Source: an uncultured Collinsella sp.
Lineage (GTDB): Bacteria > Actinomycetota > Coriobacteriia > Coriobacteriales > Coriobacteriaceae
NCBI GenBank assembly: GCA_902493125.1
Contig: CABUOF010000069.1
Coordinates: 1-9,920, forward strand
Direction of reading: 5' to 3'
Length of the DNA: 9,920 bases
In this document: positions 1-6,131 of the stretch, piece after piece
How the letters are laid out: each line of letters starts with the position of its first letter
Position numbering within the stretch: position 1 is the stretch's first letter
The notes under the pieces: generated by a model
What the model was told of the DNA's origin: nothing
The model's database searches: none
What the model saw: only the letters and a program-made list of their open reading frames with translations
Made by a program: the position numbers and the translations under genes

Positions 1-1185
1 GGGCGCGGGGACCTGCGTGGAATTGGCGGCGGGCTCGCCCATGAGGGCGGCGTCCTGGGCGGCGACACCCTCGGTCACGCCGGCGGCACGGGCGTCGCGG
101 GCGAGCACGGTGCGCGTATAGCTGATGGGCGCCCACAGGCTCTCGGGCCAGCACCAGCAGGTGACGTCGTTCACGCCGTCGACCTCGGGCACCGGAACAC
201 CCCAGTCGATGTTGCCGGTGATGCGGAAGGGCACGAGTGCCTTGCCGCTGCGGAAGCGCACGCCGCCGTTGGCGAGCACCGCGTGGGCGTCGTCGCGCTC
301 CTTCCAGCTGGGGAAGGTGACGGTAAAGCTGCTCTTGTTGCCCTCGGGCTCCAGCACGGTGTGCTCGGGCAGCTGGTCCTCGACGGCGTCGAAGGCCTCG
401 CGGAACTTGTTCTGGATGTAGAGCTGCGCCGGCAGCAGCCACTCTTCCATGGTCTTGGAGACCACGGAGCGGACCTGCGGGTTCTGGGCGAGCTTGGCGG
501 TGTAGGTCTTCATAAAGTCGAGGTAGGCCGGCAGGTCGAAGTAGAGGTTGTCGACCGGGCGCAGCTCGGGCACCTCGCCGGTGAGCTGGCTCTTGGGCGC
601 GATGAGCTCCTCGGGCTCAAACTGGTGGCCCAGATCGCACTCGTCGGCATAAGCCTTCTCGGACTTGCAGCCCTGAATGGGGCAGCGGCCGATCACCTGA
701 CGGCCGTTGAGGAACGTGCCGGCCTTGGCGTCGTAGAACTGCAGCGTGGAGCGCTTGGAGATGGTGCCCTGCTCGTGCAGGCGCTCGATAATCTCGGCGG
801 TAACCTCGTTGTGAATCTGCGCAGCCGGCTCAAGGCCCGAGCCGCCGTAGATATCGCAGCTGATGTTGTAGTTGTTGAGGGTCGCGGCCTGGCGGGAGTG
901 ATTGGACTCGACGTACTCGCCGATGGACTTGTCGTAGCCCTCGTTCTCCTTGAGCTTGCGGTAGCTCTCCATGATGGGCGAGCCATAGCAGTCGGTGCCC
1001 GAGGTGAAGATGACGTTCTCGCGGCCCAGACGGTCGCGCAGGAAGCGGGCGAAGAAGTCGGCCGGGACAAAGACGCCACCAACGTGGCCAAAGTGAAGGC
1101 CCTTGTTGCCGTAGGGCTCGCCGGCGGTAACGATGGCGCGGCGAGGCCAGCTGGGACGGTCGTTCATGGAGTATTTGGATGCCAT
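1..1185 (-). CDS. Methionyl-tRNA synthetase-family class I aaRS, partial (C-terminus beyond window)
   Basis: Class I aminoacyl-tRNA synthetase of the MetRS family; such enzymes activate methionine with ATP and load it onto tRNA in the cytoplasm. The 395 visible residues begin MASKYSMNDR. The HIGH-type signature is HFGH at residues 31-34, followed by SGTDCYGSP (62-70), which aligns with the ADDAHGTP region of E. coli MetRS. A zinc-knuckle-like insert follows (C168, C173, C183, H187), then ELIAPKS (193-199), FDLPAYL (216-222), a WGVPVP block (328-333) and WAPISY (351-356). The KMSKS loop and anticodon domain lie outside the window. Start: ATG at 1185 with GAAGGA at 1191-1196, spacing 5. Odd points: the knuckle is CX4C/CX3H instead of CX2C/CX2C, the usual ISRD/ITRD arginine is replaced (ITGN, 322-325), and the usual WxDAPIGY is altered to a stretched form ending LWAPISY. 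It may be the only MetRS of the cell or a divergent paralog. Family assignment is firm; methionine specificity is less so. Confidence 0.82.
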   Translation of the reverse strand, partial: MASKYSMNDRPSWPRRAIVTAGEPYGNKGLHFGHVGGVFVPADFFARFLRDRLGRENVIFTSGTDCYGSPIMESYRKLKENEGYDKSIGEYVESNHSRQAATLNNYNISCDIYGGSGLEPAAQIHNEVTAEIIERLHEQGTISKRSTLQFYDAKAGTFLNGRQVIGRCPIQGCKSEKAYADECDLGHQFEPEELIAPKSQLTGEVPELRPVDNLYFDLPAYLDFMKTYTAKLAQNPQVRSVVSKTMEEWLLPAQLYIQNKFREAFDAVEDQLPEHTVLEPEGNKSSFTVTFPSWKERDDAHAVLANGGVRFRSGKALVPFRITGNIDWGVPVPEVDGVNDVTCWCWPESLWAPISYTRTVLARDARAAGVTEGVAAQDAALMGEPAANSTQVPAP

Positions 1186-1266
1186 GGGACTCCTTCGCAT
1201 ATGGTGAGGGCGCGGCCGGGCGCAAGGCCTGACGACGCGGTGGTCAATTCGTGCATATCGTTCGAC

Positions 1267-1272
1267 ATTATC
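1267..1272 (-). promoter_or_regulatory. Possible -10 box for the synthetase-family gene
   Basis: On the minus strand GATAAT matches five of six bases of TATAAT and would start transcription near 1260, giving a 5' leader of about 75 nt. A weak -35 (CTGCCA) lies 19 bp upstream. I see no T-box-type conserved sequence in the leader. Confidence 0.3.
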
Positions 1273-1303
1273 GCACATGCGGACGGGTACGTGGCAGGGG
1301 CGC

Positions 1304-1309
1304 TATCCT
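1304..1309 (+). promoter_or_regulatory. -10 box implying a leaderless transcript for the DUF3267 gene
   Basis: TATCCT lies 8 bases before the ATG at 1318, so transcription would be expected to begin at about 1316-1318, at or next to the start codon. No Shine-Dalgarno sequence precedes this ATG, which fits a leaderless mRNA, a common mode in actinobacteria. No convincing -35 is seen. Confidence 0.4.
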
Positions 1310-1317
1310 AAGATGCT

Positions 1318-1887
1318 ATGAATGAGATTTCCAACATACATGCGTTTGAGGACGAGGAATTTCTGCACGCCTGCTTTGTGTGGGGGATGGCCGTGCTTGT
1401 GGTGTTTGCCGTGTGCCTGGTGCCGGTGTTTATGCTGCTGGGCGGGCCCGCAGACTTGGATGTGGCGGACGCGGGCGGCTGGACGGCGGTTTTGGGCTGG
1501 ATAGTCGGCTTGGCTGCGGTTTCGGCGGCGTCATTTGCCGTGCACGAGCTGGTGCACGGTGTGTTATTTAAGCTTCTGGCGCCTGCGGGCGCGAAGGTGA
1601 CCTTTGGGGCGAATCGCGAGACGGCGATGATCTATGCCTGCGCCGAGGGCGTGGTCTATTCGCGCCGGCGGTACGTGGCAGTTTGCCTGGCGCCGACGGT
1701 TGTTGTGACGGCGGCGTTTGCCCTGGGGCTTGCGTTTTCGGGCTATCCGCTGATGTGCTACCTGGCGGCCGGCTTGCATTTGTCGGGCTGTGTGGGCGAC
1801 TGGTATTACGTGCGGACCATCCTGCGCGACCGCCGCATTGTCGCCTGCGAGGACACGTCCTTTGGCGTCCGCTTTTTCGCAAGGTAG
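1318..1887 (+). CDS. DUF3267-type putative membrane zinc metalloprotease
   Basis: 189-residue integral membrane protein. An HExxH motif (HELVH, residues 76-80) sits at the end of a hydrophobic segment, and HLSGCVGDWYYV (154-165) supplies a conserved GD motif whose D161 may be the third metal ligand. This matches the layout of the DUF3267 'putative zincin peptidase' family. Hydrophobic segments are at about 20-42, 54-75, 119-141 and 143-160. LAP at 124-126, early in the third segment, is also typical of the family. No signal peptide is needed; the first helix probably anchors it. Substrate and role are unknown for the family; zinc binding is inferred from the motif. The start at 1318 is the longest sensible ATG but has no Shine-Dalgarno site, so a leaderless start is assumed. 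The gene diverges from the synthetase-family gene and precedes queH by 61 bases. Confidence 0.75.
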   Translation: MNEISNIHAFEDEEFLHACFVWGMAVLVVFAVCLVPVFMLLGGPADLDVADAGGWTAVLGWIVGLAAVSAASFAVHELVHGVLFKLLAPAGAKVTFGANRETAMIYACAEGVVYSRRRYVAVCLAPTVVVTAAFALGLAFSGYPLMCYLAAGLHLSGCVGDWYYVRTILRDRRIVACEDTSFGVRFFAR

Positions 1888-1896
1888 TCTTTTGGG

Positions 1897-1929
1897 ATGA
1901 TTTTTCTGGGACGGGGATTAAAAAATCAT
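1897..1929. repeat. AT-rich perfect inverted repeat between DUF3267 gene and queH
   Basis: ATGATTTTT (1897-1905) is the exact reverse complement of AAAAATCAT (1921-1929), with a 15-base spacer. The stem has almost no G/C, so it would be a weak terminator; it may instead be an operator or a terminator with little strength. It stands out as AT-rich in a GC-rich neighbourhood and ends 19 bases before the queH start. Confidence 0.45.
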
Positions 1930-1948
1930 TGTGGGAGAGGAGATGTCC

Positions 1949-2524
1949 ATGAAGCCGTTGCTGCTGCACGCTTGCTGCGCGCCGTGCTCGCTGGAACCGG
2001 TTCGTCTGCTGCGCGAGGAGGGGTTTGAACCCACGATTTGCTGGACCAATCCCAATATCCAGCCGCGCGATGAATGGCAGCGGCGCTTGGACGAGCTGCG
2101 CCGGTGGTGTGCCGATGGCGGCATTGAGCTCATCGAGGCGGGGGAGGACCGCGAGCGCTGGGAGGCCGGCGTGGCCCCGTTGGGCGCCAATCGAGCCCGT
2201 CGCTGTCGCGCGTGCTATGCTCTGCGCCTGGCCGAGGCGTGCCGCGTGGCCCAGGAGCGCGGGTTCGAATATGTGGGTACGACGCTCGCCGTCTCGCCGT
2301 ATCAGCTGTTCGATACCTGTAATGACGTGCTTGAGCGCTTGGCGGCGGCACATGGGCTCACCCCGGTCATTCGCGATTTTCGCCCGTATTACCCCGAGGC
2401 CACGCGCCGTTCGCGCGAGCTGGGCATGTATCGGCAGAATTATTGCGGCTGCCGATTCTCGGCCGTCGAGGCGGCCATGGACCGCGCCCGCATCCGCGAC
2501 GAGCGTAAAGCCGCCAAAAAGTAG
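1949..2524 (+). CDS. queH: Epoxyqueuosine reductase QueH
   Basis: QueH (DUF208) reduces epoxyqueuosine to queuosine in tRNA, the last step of the pathway, replacing the unrelated cobalamin enzyme QueG. Counting from MKPLLLHACC, the family cysteine sets are all present: HACCAPC (C9, C10, C13), RCRACY (C86, C89) and YCGC (C166, C168). These cysteines are known in the family to hold an iron-sulfur cluster and a second metal or to be redox active. TTLAVSPYQ (111-119), DFRPYYPE (143-150) and SRELGMYRQNYCGC (155-168) are also diagnostic. Length of 191 residues is normal. I chose ATG 1949 because GAGGAG (1937-1942) lies 6 bases upstream; ATG 1943 is an alternative with GGAG 5 bases upstream, adding two residues, and the GTG at 1931 is unlikely. 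queA follows after 64 bases, which supports the assignment. Confidence 0.95.
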   Translation: MKPLLLHACCAPCSLEPVRLLREEGFEPTICWTNPNIQPRDEWQRRLDELRRWCADGGIELIEAGEDRERWEAGVAPLGANRARRCRACYALRLAEACRVAQERGFEYVGTTLAVSPYQLFDTCNDVLERLAAAHGLTPVIRDFRPYYPEATRRSRELGMYRQNYCGCRFSAVEAAMDRARIRDERKAAKK

Positions 2525-2543
2525 TTCATTTGGGACGTCAGCC

Positions 2544-2552
2544 TGCTAGGAT
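2544..2552 (+). promoter_or_regulatory. Possible extended -10 promoter of queA
   Basis: TGC followed by TAGGAT forms an extended -10 element 37 bases before the queA GTG start. A poor -35 (TTCATT, 2525-2530) lies 16 bp upstream. It would let queA be transcribed separately from queH, although readthrough across the 64-base gap is equally possible. Confidence 0.35.
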
Positions 2553-2588
2553 GTAGAGCGGACTTTAGCTATATAAGGAGTATCCGAC

Positions 2589-3806
2589 GTGTCTATGCGT
2601 ACCGATGATTTTGACTACAACCTTCCCGAGGAACTGATTGCCCAGGCTCCTGCCGAGCCGCGCGACTCCTGCCGCCTGCTGGTGGTGGATCGCAAGGGCT
2701 CCCAGGCGGGAACGCCGCTGGAGCACGGCGGTACCGTTGAGCACCGCATCTTCCGCGACATCATCGACTATATCGAGCCGGGCGATGTGCTCGTCATCAA
2801 CAAGACGCGCGTGATGCCGGCCCGCCTGATCGGTCGCAAAGCCGGCTCGGGTGGCGTGGTCGAGACGCTGCTGCTCAAGCGCCGCGAGGACGTGGATCCG
2901 CTGGGCCATGTTTGGGAGTGCCTGGTCAAGCCGGGTAAGCGTCTGAAGCCCGGTGCTCAGATTGAGTATCGCGCCGGTGGCGCCCATGCGCCCGAGGGCG
3001 CGCCCGTGGTGCTGACGGCCGAGGTCATCGACTTTGTCACCGATAGCCGCGGTGGCCGTCTGGTGCGCTTTGAGCCGGCCGGTTGCAATGCCGCCGGCGA
3101 GCCGCGCACGCTCGACGAGGCCATCCATGCTGCCGGCCACGTGCCGCTGCCGCCCTACATTACCGATTACGAGGGCGATCCCGAGAAGTACCAGACCGTC
3201 TACGCCATGAAGGAAGAGCACTCGGCTGCCGCTCCCACGGCGGGTCTGCACTTTACCCCCGAGCTTATGGCCGCTATCGAGGCCAAGGGTGCGAAGTTTG
3301 CCGCCGTCGAGCTCGAGGTGGGCATCGATACCTTCCGTCTGGTGGAGGAGGACGATCCCACGCAGCATGTGATGCACACCGAGCGCTACCACGTGTCGCA
3401 GGAAGTTGTCGACGCCGTGCATAAGGCGAAGGCCGAGGGACATCGCGTGATCGCCGTCGGCACCACCGCGGTGCGCTCGCTCGAGAGCGCGTTTGACGCA
3501 GACGCGCCGGTGTCCGATCCAGCTGTGACGGCGCGCTATTTTGAAGGTCGCGAGGACGGCGCCGACACGCTCGGCCGCGGCGACATCGTGGTGCGCGAGA
3601 ACGCGACAACGCAGCTCTACCTCATGCCTGGCTCGACCTATCACGTGGTCGACGCACTGATCACCAACTTCCACGTGCCGCGTTCCACGCTCATGATGCT
3701 TGTGAGCGCGCTTGCCTCCCGCGACCAGATCATGGATGCCTACGCCGCCGCTATCGAAGAACGTTATCGCTTCTTCAGCTTTGGCGATGCCATGCTCATT
3801 TGTTAG
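2589..3806 (+). CDS. queA: S-adenosylmethionine:tRNA ribosyltransferase-isomerase QueA
   Basis: QueA transfers and isomerises the ribosyl part of S-adenosylmethionine onto preQ1 in tRNA, giving epoxyqueuosine, the substrate of QueH encoded just upstream. Family signatures run in order: DFDYNLPEELIAQ (7-19), NKTRVMPARL (71-80), VWECLVKPGKRL (108-119), HSAAAPTAGLHFT (211-223), IDTFR (246-250), GTTAVRSLES (291-300), VDALITNFHVPRSTLMMLVSA (354-374) and YRFFSFGDAMLI (393-404). The start is the GTG at 2589: AAGGAG (2575-2580) is 8 bases upstream, while the ATG two codons later would be 14 away. At 405 residues it is about 50-60 longer than E. coli or Bacillus QueA; the extra length sits mainly around 36-50, 128-140 and 301-340, the last an acidic stretch between GTTAVRSLES and the TQLYLMPG strand. 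The reading frame is clean, so these look like lineage insertions. Confidence 0.96.
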   Translation: MSMRTDDFDYNLPEELIAQAPAEPRDSCRLLVVDRKGSQAGTPLEHGGTVEHRIFRDIIDYIEPGDVLVINKTRVMPARLIGRKAGSGGVVETLLLKRREDVDPLGHVWECLVKPGKRLKPGAQIEYRAGGAHAPEGAPVVLTAEVIDFVTDSRGGRLVRFEPAGCNAAGEPRTLDEAIHAAGHVPLPPYITDYEGDPEKYQTVYAMKEEHSAAAPTAGLHFTPELMAAIEAKGAKFAAVELEVGIDTFRLVEEDDPTQHVMHTERYHVSQEVVDAVHKAKAEGHRVIAVGTTAVRSLESAFDADAPVSDPAVTARYFEGREDGADTLGRGDIVVRENATTQLYLMPGSTYHVVDALITNFHVPRSTLMMLVSALASRDQIMDAYAAAIEERYRFFSFGDAMLIC

Positions 3807-3833
3807 TTACGCGGTTTTACCAAACCGCGTAAC
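3806..3833. terminator. Perfect 12-bp hairpin at the queA stop codon
   Basis: GTTACGCGGTTT (3806-3817) pairs perfectly with AAACCGCGTAAC (3822-3833) around the loop TACC. Its first base is the last base of the queA TAG. No T-run follows on the plus strand, so it is not a classical intrinsic terminator; it may stabilise the queA 3' end or help a Rho-type stop, or mark the edge of a repeat. Confidence 0.45.
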
Positions 3834-3846
3834 CAGTTGACGCTGC

Positions 3847-3944
3847 AAACCCACCAGAGCGGCAATCTGCCTTTCAACTTCGGCGGCATGACCAGAAGGT
3901 CAATGCCGCCTCGTTTCAAGGCACCTTGCTCGCCTGGCGGGTTT
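3847..3944. repeat. Long imperfect hairpin (about 98 nt) between queA and ade
   Basis: The stretch folds back on itself around the loop AGAA (3894-3897). The top stem GGCGGCATGACC (3882-3893) pairs with 3898-3910 with a single bulged base. The arms then stay related outward to AAACCCACC (3847-3855) against GGCGGGTTT (3936-3944), with about 23 of 32 positions complementary in the middle part. It could be a MITE-like element, a decayed repeat or a structured RNA. A 60-codon TTG-start frame on the minus strand (3803-3985) crosses it but has no ribosome site and I do not call it. Together with its neighbours it fills the 378-base gap between queA and ade. Confidence 0.5.
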
Positions 3945-3985
3945 TCGCTGTCGTTGCCAAGACATCGGCGTTGCCTTGGTCGCAA

Positions 3986-4054
3986 GTAGTCATCGGGTAG
4001 TCATCGGGGACGTTCTTTAATGACTAGTCGTTTAAGAACGTACCCAACGACTAC
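3986..4054. repeat. GGGGAC-type palindromic repeat, copy A
   Basis: An imperfect 58-bp palindrome (3997-4054) is centred on GACTAGTC (4022-4029). Each half reads TAGTC-AT/GT-GGG-ACGTTCTT-AA-GACTAGTC with only five differences between arms. It is preceded by a tandem copy of its first 11 bases (GTAGTCATCGG at 3986-3996 and 3997-4007). Related sequences occur at 6000-6033 and 7003-7049, so this is an interspersed repeat family, similar in style to REP/BIME elements. Confidence 0.7.
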
Positions 4055-4110
4055 TTTTGGGCGCTTACCGTTAAGCGGAAGGGGTGTTATCGGCGGCCTT
4101 CTTTTGGGCA

Positions 4111-4116
4111 TACAAT
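4111..4116 (+). promoter_or_regulatory. -10 box of the adenine deaminase gene
   Basis: TACAAT matches five of six consensus bases; transcription would begin near 4123. The best -35 is a weak TTATCG (4087-4092) 18 bp upstream. The predicted leader of about 62 nt contains the terminator-like hairpin at 4129-4164. Confidence 0.5.
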
Positions 4117-4128
4117 GGCTATTGGTTT

Positions 4129-4164
4129 GCTGCGGTGAAGGCCTGCCCGCTCCGCAGCTTTTTT
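4129..4164 (+). terminator. Intrinsic terminator/attenuator in the ade leader
   Basis: GCTGCGG (4129-4135) pairs with CCGCAGC (4152-4158), 7 bp, followed directly by six T residues (4159-4164). Only 20 bases separate the T-run from the ade start codon and they hold the Shine-Dalgarno site, so there is no room for another promoter after it. Any transcript of ade must pass this structure, suggesting attenuation. I could not recognise a purine or other known riboswitch aptamer, and the leader is too short for a purine aptamer. Confidence 0.6.
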
Positions 4165-4184
4165 CTACGGTTAAAGGAGTATGT

Positions 4185-6005
4185 ATGTCCGTTGAGGTCA
4201 TGAGGTCTGTGATCGATGCTGCCGAGGGGCGCGTGCCCGTCGACACGCTGTTTACCAATGCGCAGATCGTCGACGTGTATGGCCAGCGTGTGGCGCCCGG
4301 CAGCGTTGCCGTCAAGGACGGTGTGATCGTCGGCGTGCTCTACGATGGTCGCGACGATGCCGCTGGCACCTACGAGGCAACTGAGGTCATCGACTGCCAG
4401 GGTCGCTATCTCGCTCCCGGTTTTATTGACGGGCATCTGCATATCGAATCTTCGAACATCCGTCCCGCCGAGTATGCTCGCATGGCCGCGACGCGCGGTA
4501 CTACCACCGCCATTGCCGACAGCCACGAGATTGCCAATGTTGCCGGTCTCGACGGCTTGCGCTTTATGATCGAGGACGGCCGCCGCGCACCCATCTCCAT
4601 CAAGTACATGATGCCTTCGTGCGTGCCCGCACTGCCCGACGAGCAGGCCGGTGCCGTTATTTCGGCTGCCGATATGCAGGCGTTTTTTGCCGAGCATCCA
4701 GGCGATGTCTTTGGTCTGGGCGAAATGATGAACCTGCCGGGCGTCTTTATGGCCGACCCCGAGACCTGTGCTCGCATCGATGCTGCCAACCAGACGCCGT
4801 CCAAGCAGGTTGACGGCCACGCGCCGCTCGTTGCCGGTAAGGACCTCAACGCCTATGCCGCAGCAGGTATTATCGCCGACCACGAGTCGACGATTCCCGA
4901 GGAGGCGCTCGACAAGCTGTCTCGCGGCATATATGTGATGCTGCGTGAAGGCGCGTGCAGCCACGACCTGGCCAATTTGTCCCCGATGCTGCTGGAGAAT
5001 CCCGCGCGCGCCCGCCGCTGCTGCTTTGCGACTGACGACCGTGCTCCCTCCGACGCGCTTTCGACCGGTATGATCGACAACGCCTGCCGCGTGGCTATCG
5101 AGGCCGGTATTGACCCCGTGGTTGCCATCTCTATGGCGTCCCTGTCCACGGCCGAGGCGTTTGGCCTGGACCACGGTTGCCGCGACCCGCACGAACTGCG
5201 TGGCGCCATCGCCCCGGGCAAGCGTGCCGACCTGTTGGTGCTCAACGATCTGACGTTTGCCACGGCTCCGCATCGCGTGTATGCAGCCGGCGCGCTCGTG
5301 GCACAGGACGGCACTTTTGTGGGCGAGGTTGCGCCCGAGACCGCCGAGGTCGCAGCGCTTGCCGATGAGCTGCGTGCTTCCGTTAAGCTGCCGAAGCTAT
5401 CGCTCGACGTGTTCGACTATGCCTTTAAGCCGGGCGAGGCCGTGATCGACGTGGTGCCGGGCAAGGCCATCACGGGCATGGTTCGTCCCGAGAATGCCGA
5501 GGGTCTGCGCCGCATTATGCTGATCGAACGTCACGGTCGCGGCGTGTCGCTGCAGGCCGAGGGCGCCGATGGCGACGGTCCCGCCGGCATGGGGCTCGTC
5601 GGCAAGCATATCGGCCGCGGCTGGGTGCGCGGCTTTACCATCACAGGCGGCGCTATCGCCTCGACGATCGGCCACGACTCGCACAACGTGTGCGTGGTGG
5701 GCGATAACGCTGCCGATATGATGGCGGCTGTTGAAGCCGTGGATCAGGGCGGTCACGTGCTAGTGCGCAACGGCGAGGTCGTGGCGCGCATTCCGCTGGC
5801 GCTCGGTGGCCTTATGAGCGAAGGCACGGCCGAGGATGTCGCCGCGCAGCACGACGACTTTATGGTCAAGGCGCGCGCCATGGGTATTGAGCCGCCGCTC
5901 GATCCCATCATGGGCATCATCTTCCTGCCCCTGCCGGTGATTCCGACGCTCCGCATCCGCCCCGAGGGCATGTTCGACGTCACCACCTTCACCTACGCCG
6001 ACTAG
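4185..6005 (+). CDS. ade: Adenine deaminase
   Basis: Amidohydrolase-superfamily adenine deaminase (EC 3.5.4.2), turning adenine into hypoxanthine and ammonia for purine salvage in the cytoplasm. The 606 residues match the family length. Metal and active-site motifs in order: PGFIDGHLHIESS (78-90, with H84 and H86), ADSHEIANV (111-119; the family usually has P where S113 is), PSCVPA (144-149), GLGEMMN (177-183, E180), DGHAP (210-214, H212), DHES (232-235, H233), REG (254-256) and TDDR (283-286, D284 and D285). The APGKRADL block (343-350) closes the barrel domain, and the C-terminal part carries the family ending with FLPLPVIPTLR. Start: ATG 4185 with AAAGGAG (4173-4179) 5 bases upstream; the frame stays open back to 4020 but that part is repeat and leader. 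Regulation probably acts through the leader terminator. The TAG stop lies inside a GGGGAC-type repeat. Confidence 0.96.
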   Translation: MSVEVMRSVIDAAEGRVPVDTLFTNAQIVDVYGQRVAPGSVAVKDGVIVGVLYDGRDDAAGTYEATEVIDCQGRYLAPGFIDGHLHIESSNIRPAEYARMAATRGTTTAIADSHEIANVAGLDGLRFMIEDGRRAPISIKYMMPSCVPALPDEQAGAVISAADMQAFFAEHPGDVFGLGEMMNLPGVFMADPETCARIDAANQTPSKQVDGHAPLVAGKDLNAYAAAGIIADHESTIPEEALDKLSRGIYVMLREGACSHDLANLSPMLLENPARARRCCFATDDRAPSDALSTGMIDNACRVAIEAGIDPVVAISMASLSTAEAFGLDHGCRDPHELRGAIAPGKRADLLVLNDLTFATAPHRVYAAGALVAQDGTFVGEVAPETAEVAALADELRASVKLPKLSLDVFDYAFKPGEAVIDVVPGKAITGMVRPENAEGLRRIMLIERHGRGVSLQAEGADGDGPAGMGLVGKHIGRGWVRGFTITGGAIASTIGHDSHNVCVVGDNAADMMAAVEAVDQGGHVLVRNGEVVARIPLALGGLMSEGTAEDVAAQHDDFMVKARAMGIEPPLDPIMGIIFLPLPVIPTLRIRPEGMFDVTTFTYAD

Positions 6006-6033
6006 TCATCGGGGACGCACTTAAACGACTAGT
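6000..6033 (+). repeat. GGGGAC-type repeat, copy B (half element), overlapping the ade stop codon
   Basis: This copy starts with GACTAGTCATCGGGGACG and runs through CTTAAACGACTAGT; it matches one half of copy A and the reverse complement of copy C, but lacks the second arm. The ade stop codon TAG (6003-6005) is part of the repeat. Confidence 0.65.
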
Positions 6034-6061
6034 TGTAACGTTTATGACTGCGGGGTCTTAT
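6033..6061 (+). promoter_or_regulatory. Possible promoter of the first HAD hydrolase
   Basis: TTGTAA (6033-6038) and TCTTAT (6056-6061) are 17 bp apart, each with four of six consensus bases. Transcription would start near 6068, inside or next to the 5' arm of the leader hairpin. Confidence 0.35.
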
Positions 6062-6064
6062 TTG

Positions 6065-6131
6065 AGCTCCCTTTGGGTACGTTGGAATCGGATACACGCT
6101 CGATTCCATCAAGCCCGAAGGGAGCTTTTCT
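6065..6131 (+). promoter_or_regulatory. Nested leader hairpin masking the ribosome binding site of the HAD gene
   Basis: Outer stem: AGCTCCCTTTGGG (6065-6077) pairs with CCCGAAGGGAGCT (6114-6126), 13 pairs counting one U-G. Inner stem: GGAATCG (6084-6090) pairs with CGATTCC (6101-6107) around a 10-base loop, with a symmetric 6 x 6 internal loop between (6078-6083 and 6108-6113). The Shine-Dalgarno AGGGAG (6119-6124) lies wholly in the 3' arm, and the stem is followed by TTTT at 6126-6129, so the fold could block translation or end transcription. No known riboswitch class was recognised. Confidence 0.6.

Noticed and set aside
283..1311. 342-codon plus-strand open frame across the left edge
   Set aside because: It is antisense to the synthetase-family gene, has low-complexity Leu/Val/Ala/Gly-rich content and no recognisable domain; the minus strand carries clear aaRS motifs.
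1186..1317. T-box leader for the synthetase-family gene
   Set aside because: No T-box core sequence, specifier stem or terminator seen in the 132-base divergent gap.
2565..3674. 369-codon minus-strand open frame opposite queA
   Set aside because: Shadow frame caused by high GC codon use; QueA motifs on the plus strand are unambiguous.
3803..3985. 60-codon minus-strand frame with a TTG start in the queA-ade gap
   Set aside because: No Shine-Dalgarno site, weak start codon, and the frame lies over a long hairpin; better explained as repeat-type DNA.
4020..4184. 55-codon N-terminal extension of adenine deaminase
   Set aside because: This part covers the palindromic repeat, the promoter and the leader terminator; the ATG at 4185 has a well-placed AAAGGAG and matches the usual protein start.
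4111..4184. Purine riboswitch before ade
   Set aside because: The space from promoter to terminator is too short for the three-way-junction aptamer, and its conserved loop sequences are absent.
4119..5273. 384-codon minus-strand open frame opposite ade
   Set aside because: No domain or ribosome site; the plus strand encodes a full adenine deaminase with all metal ligands.
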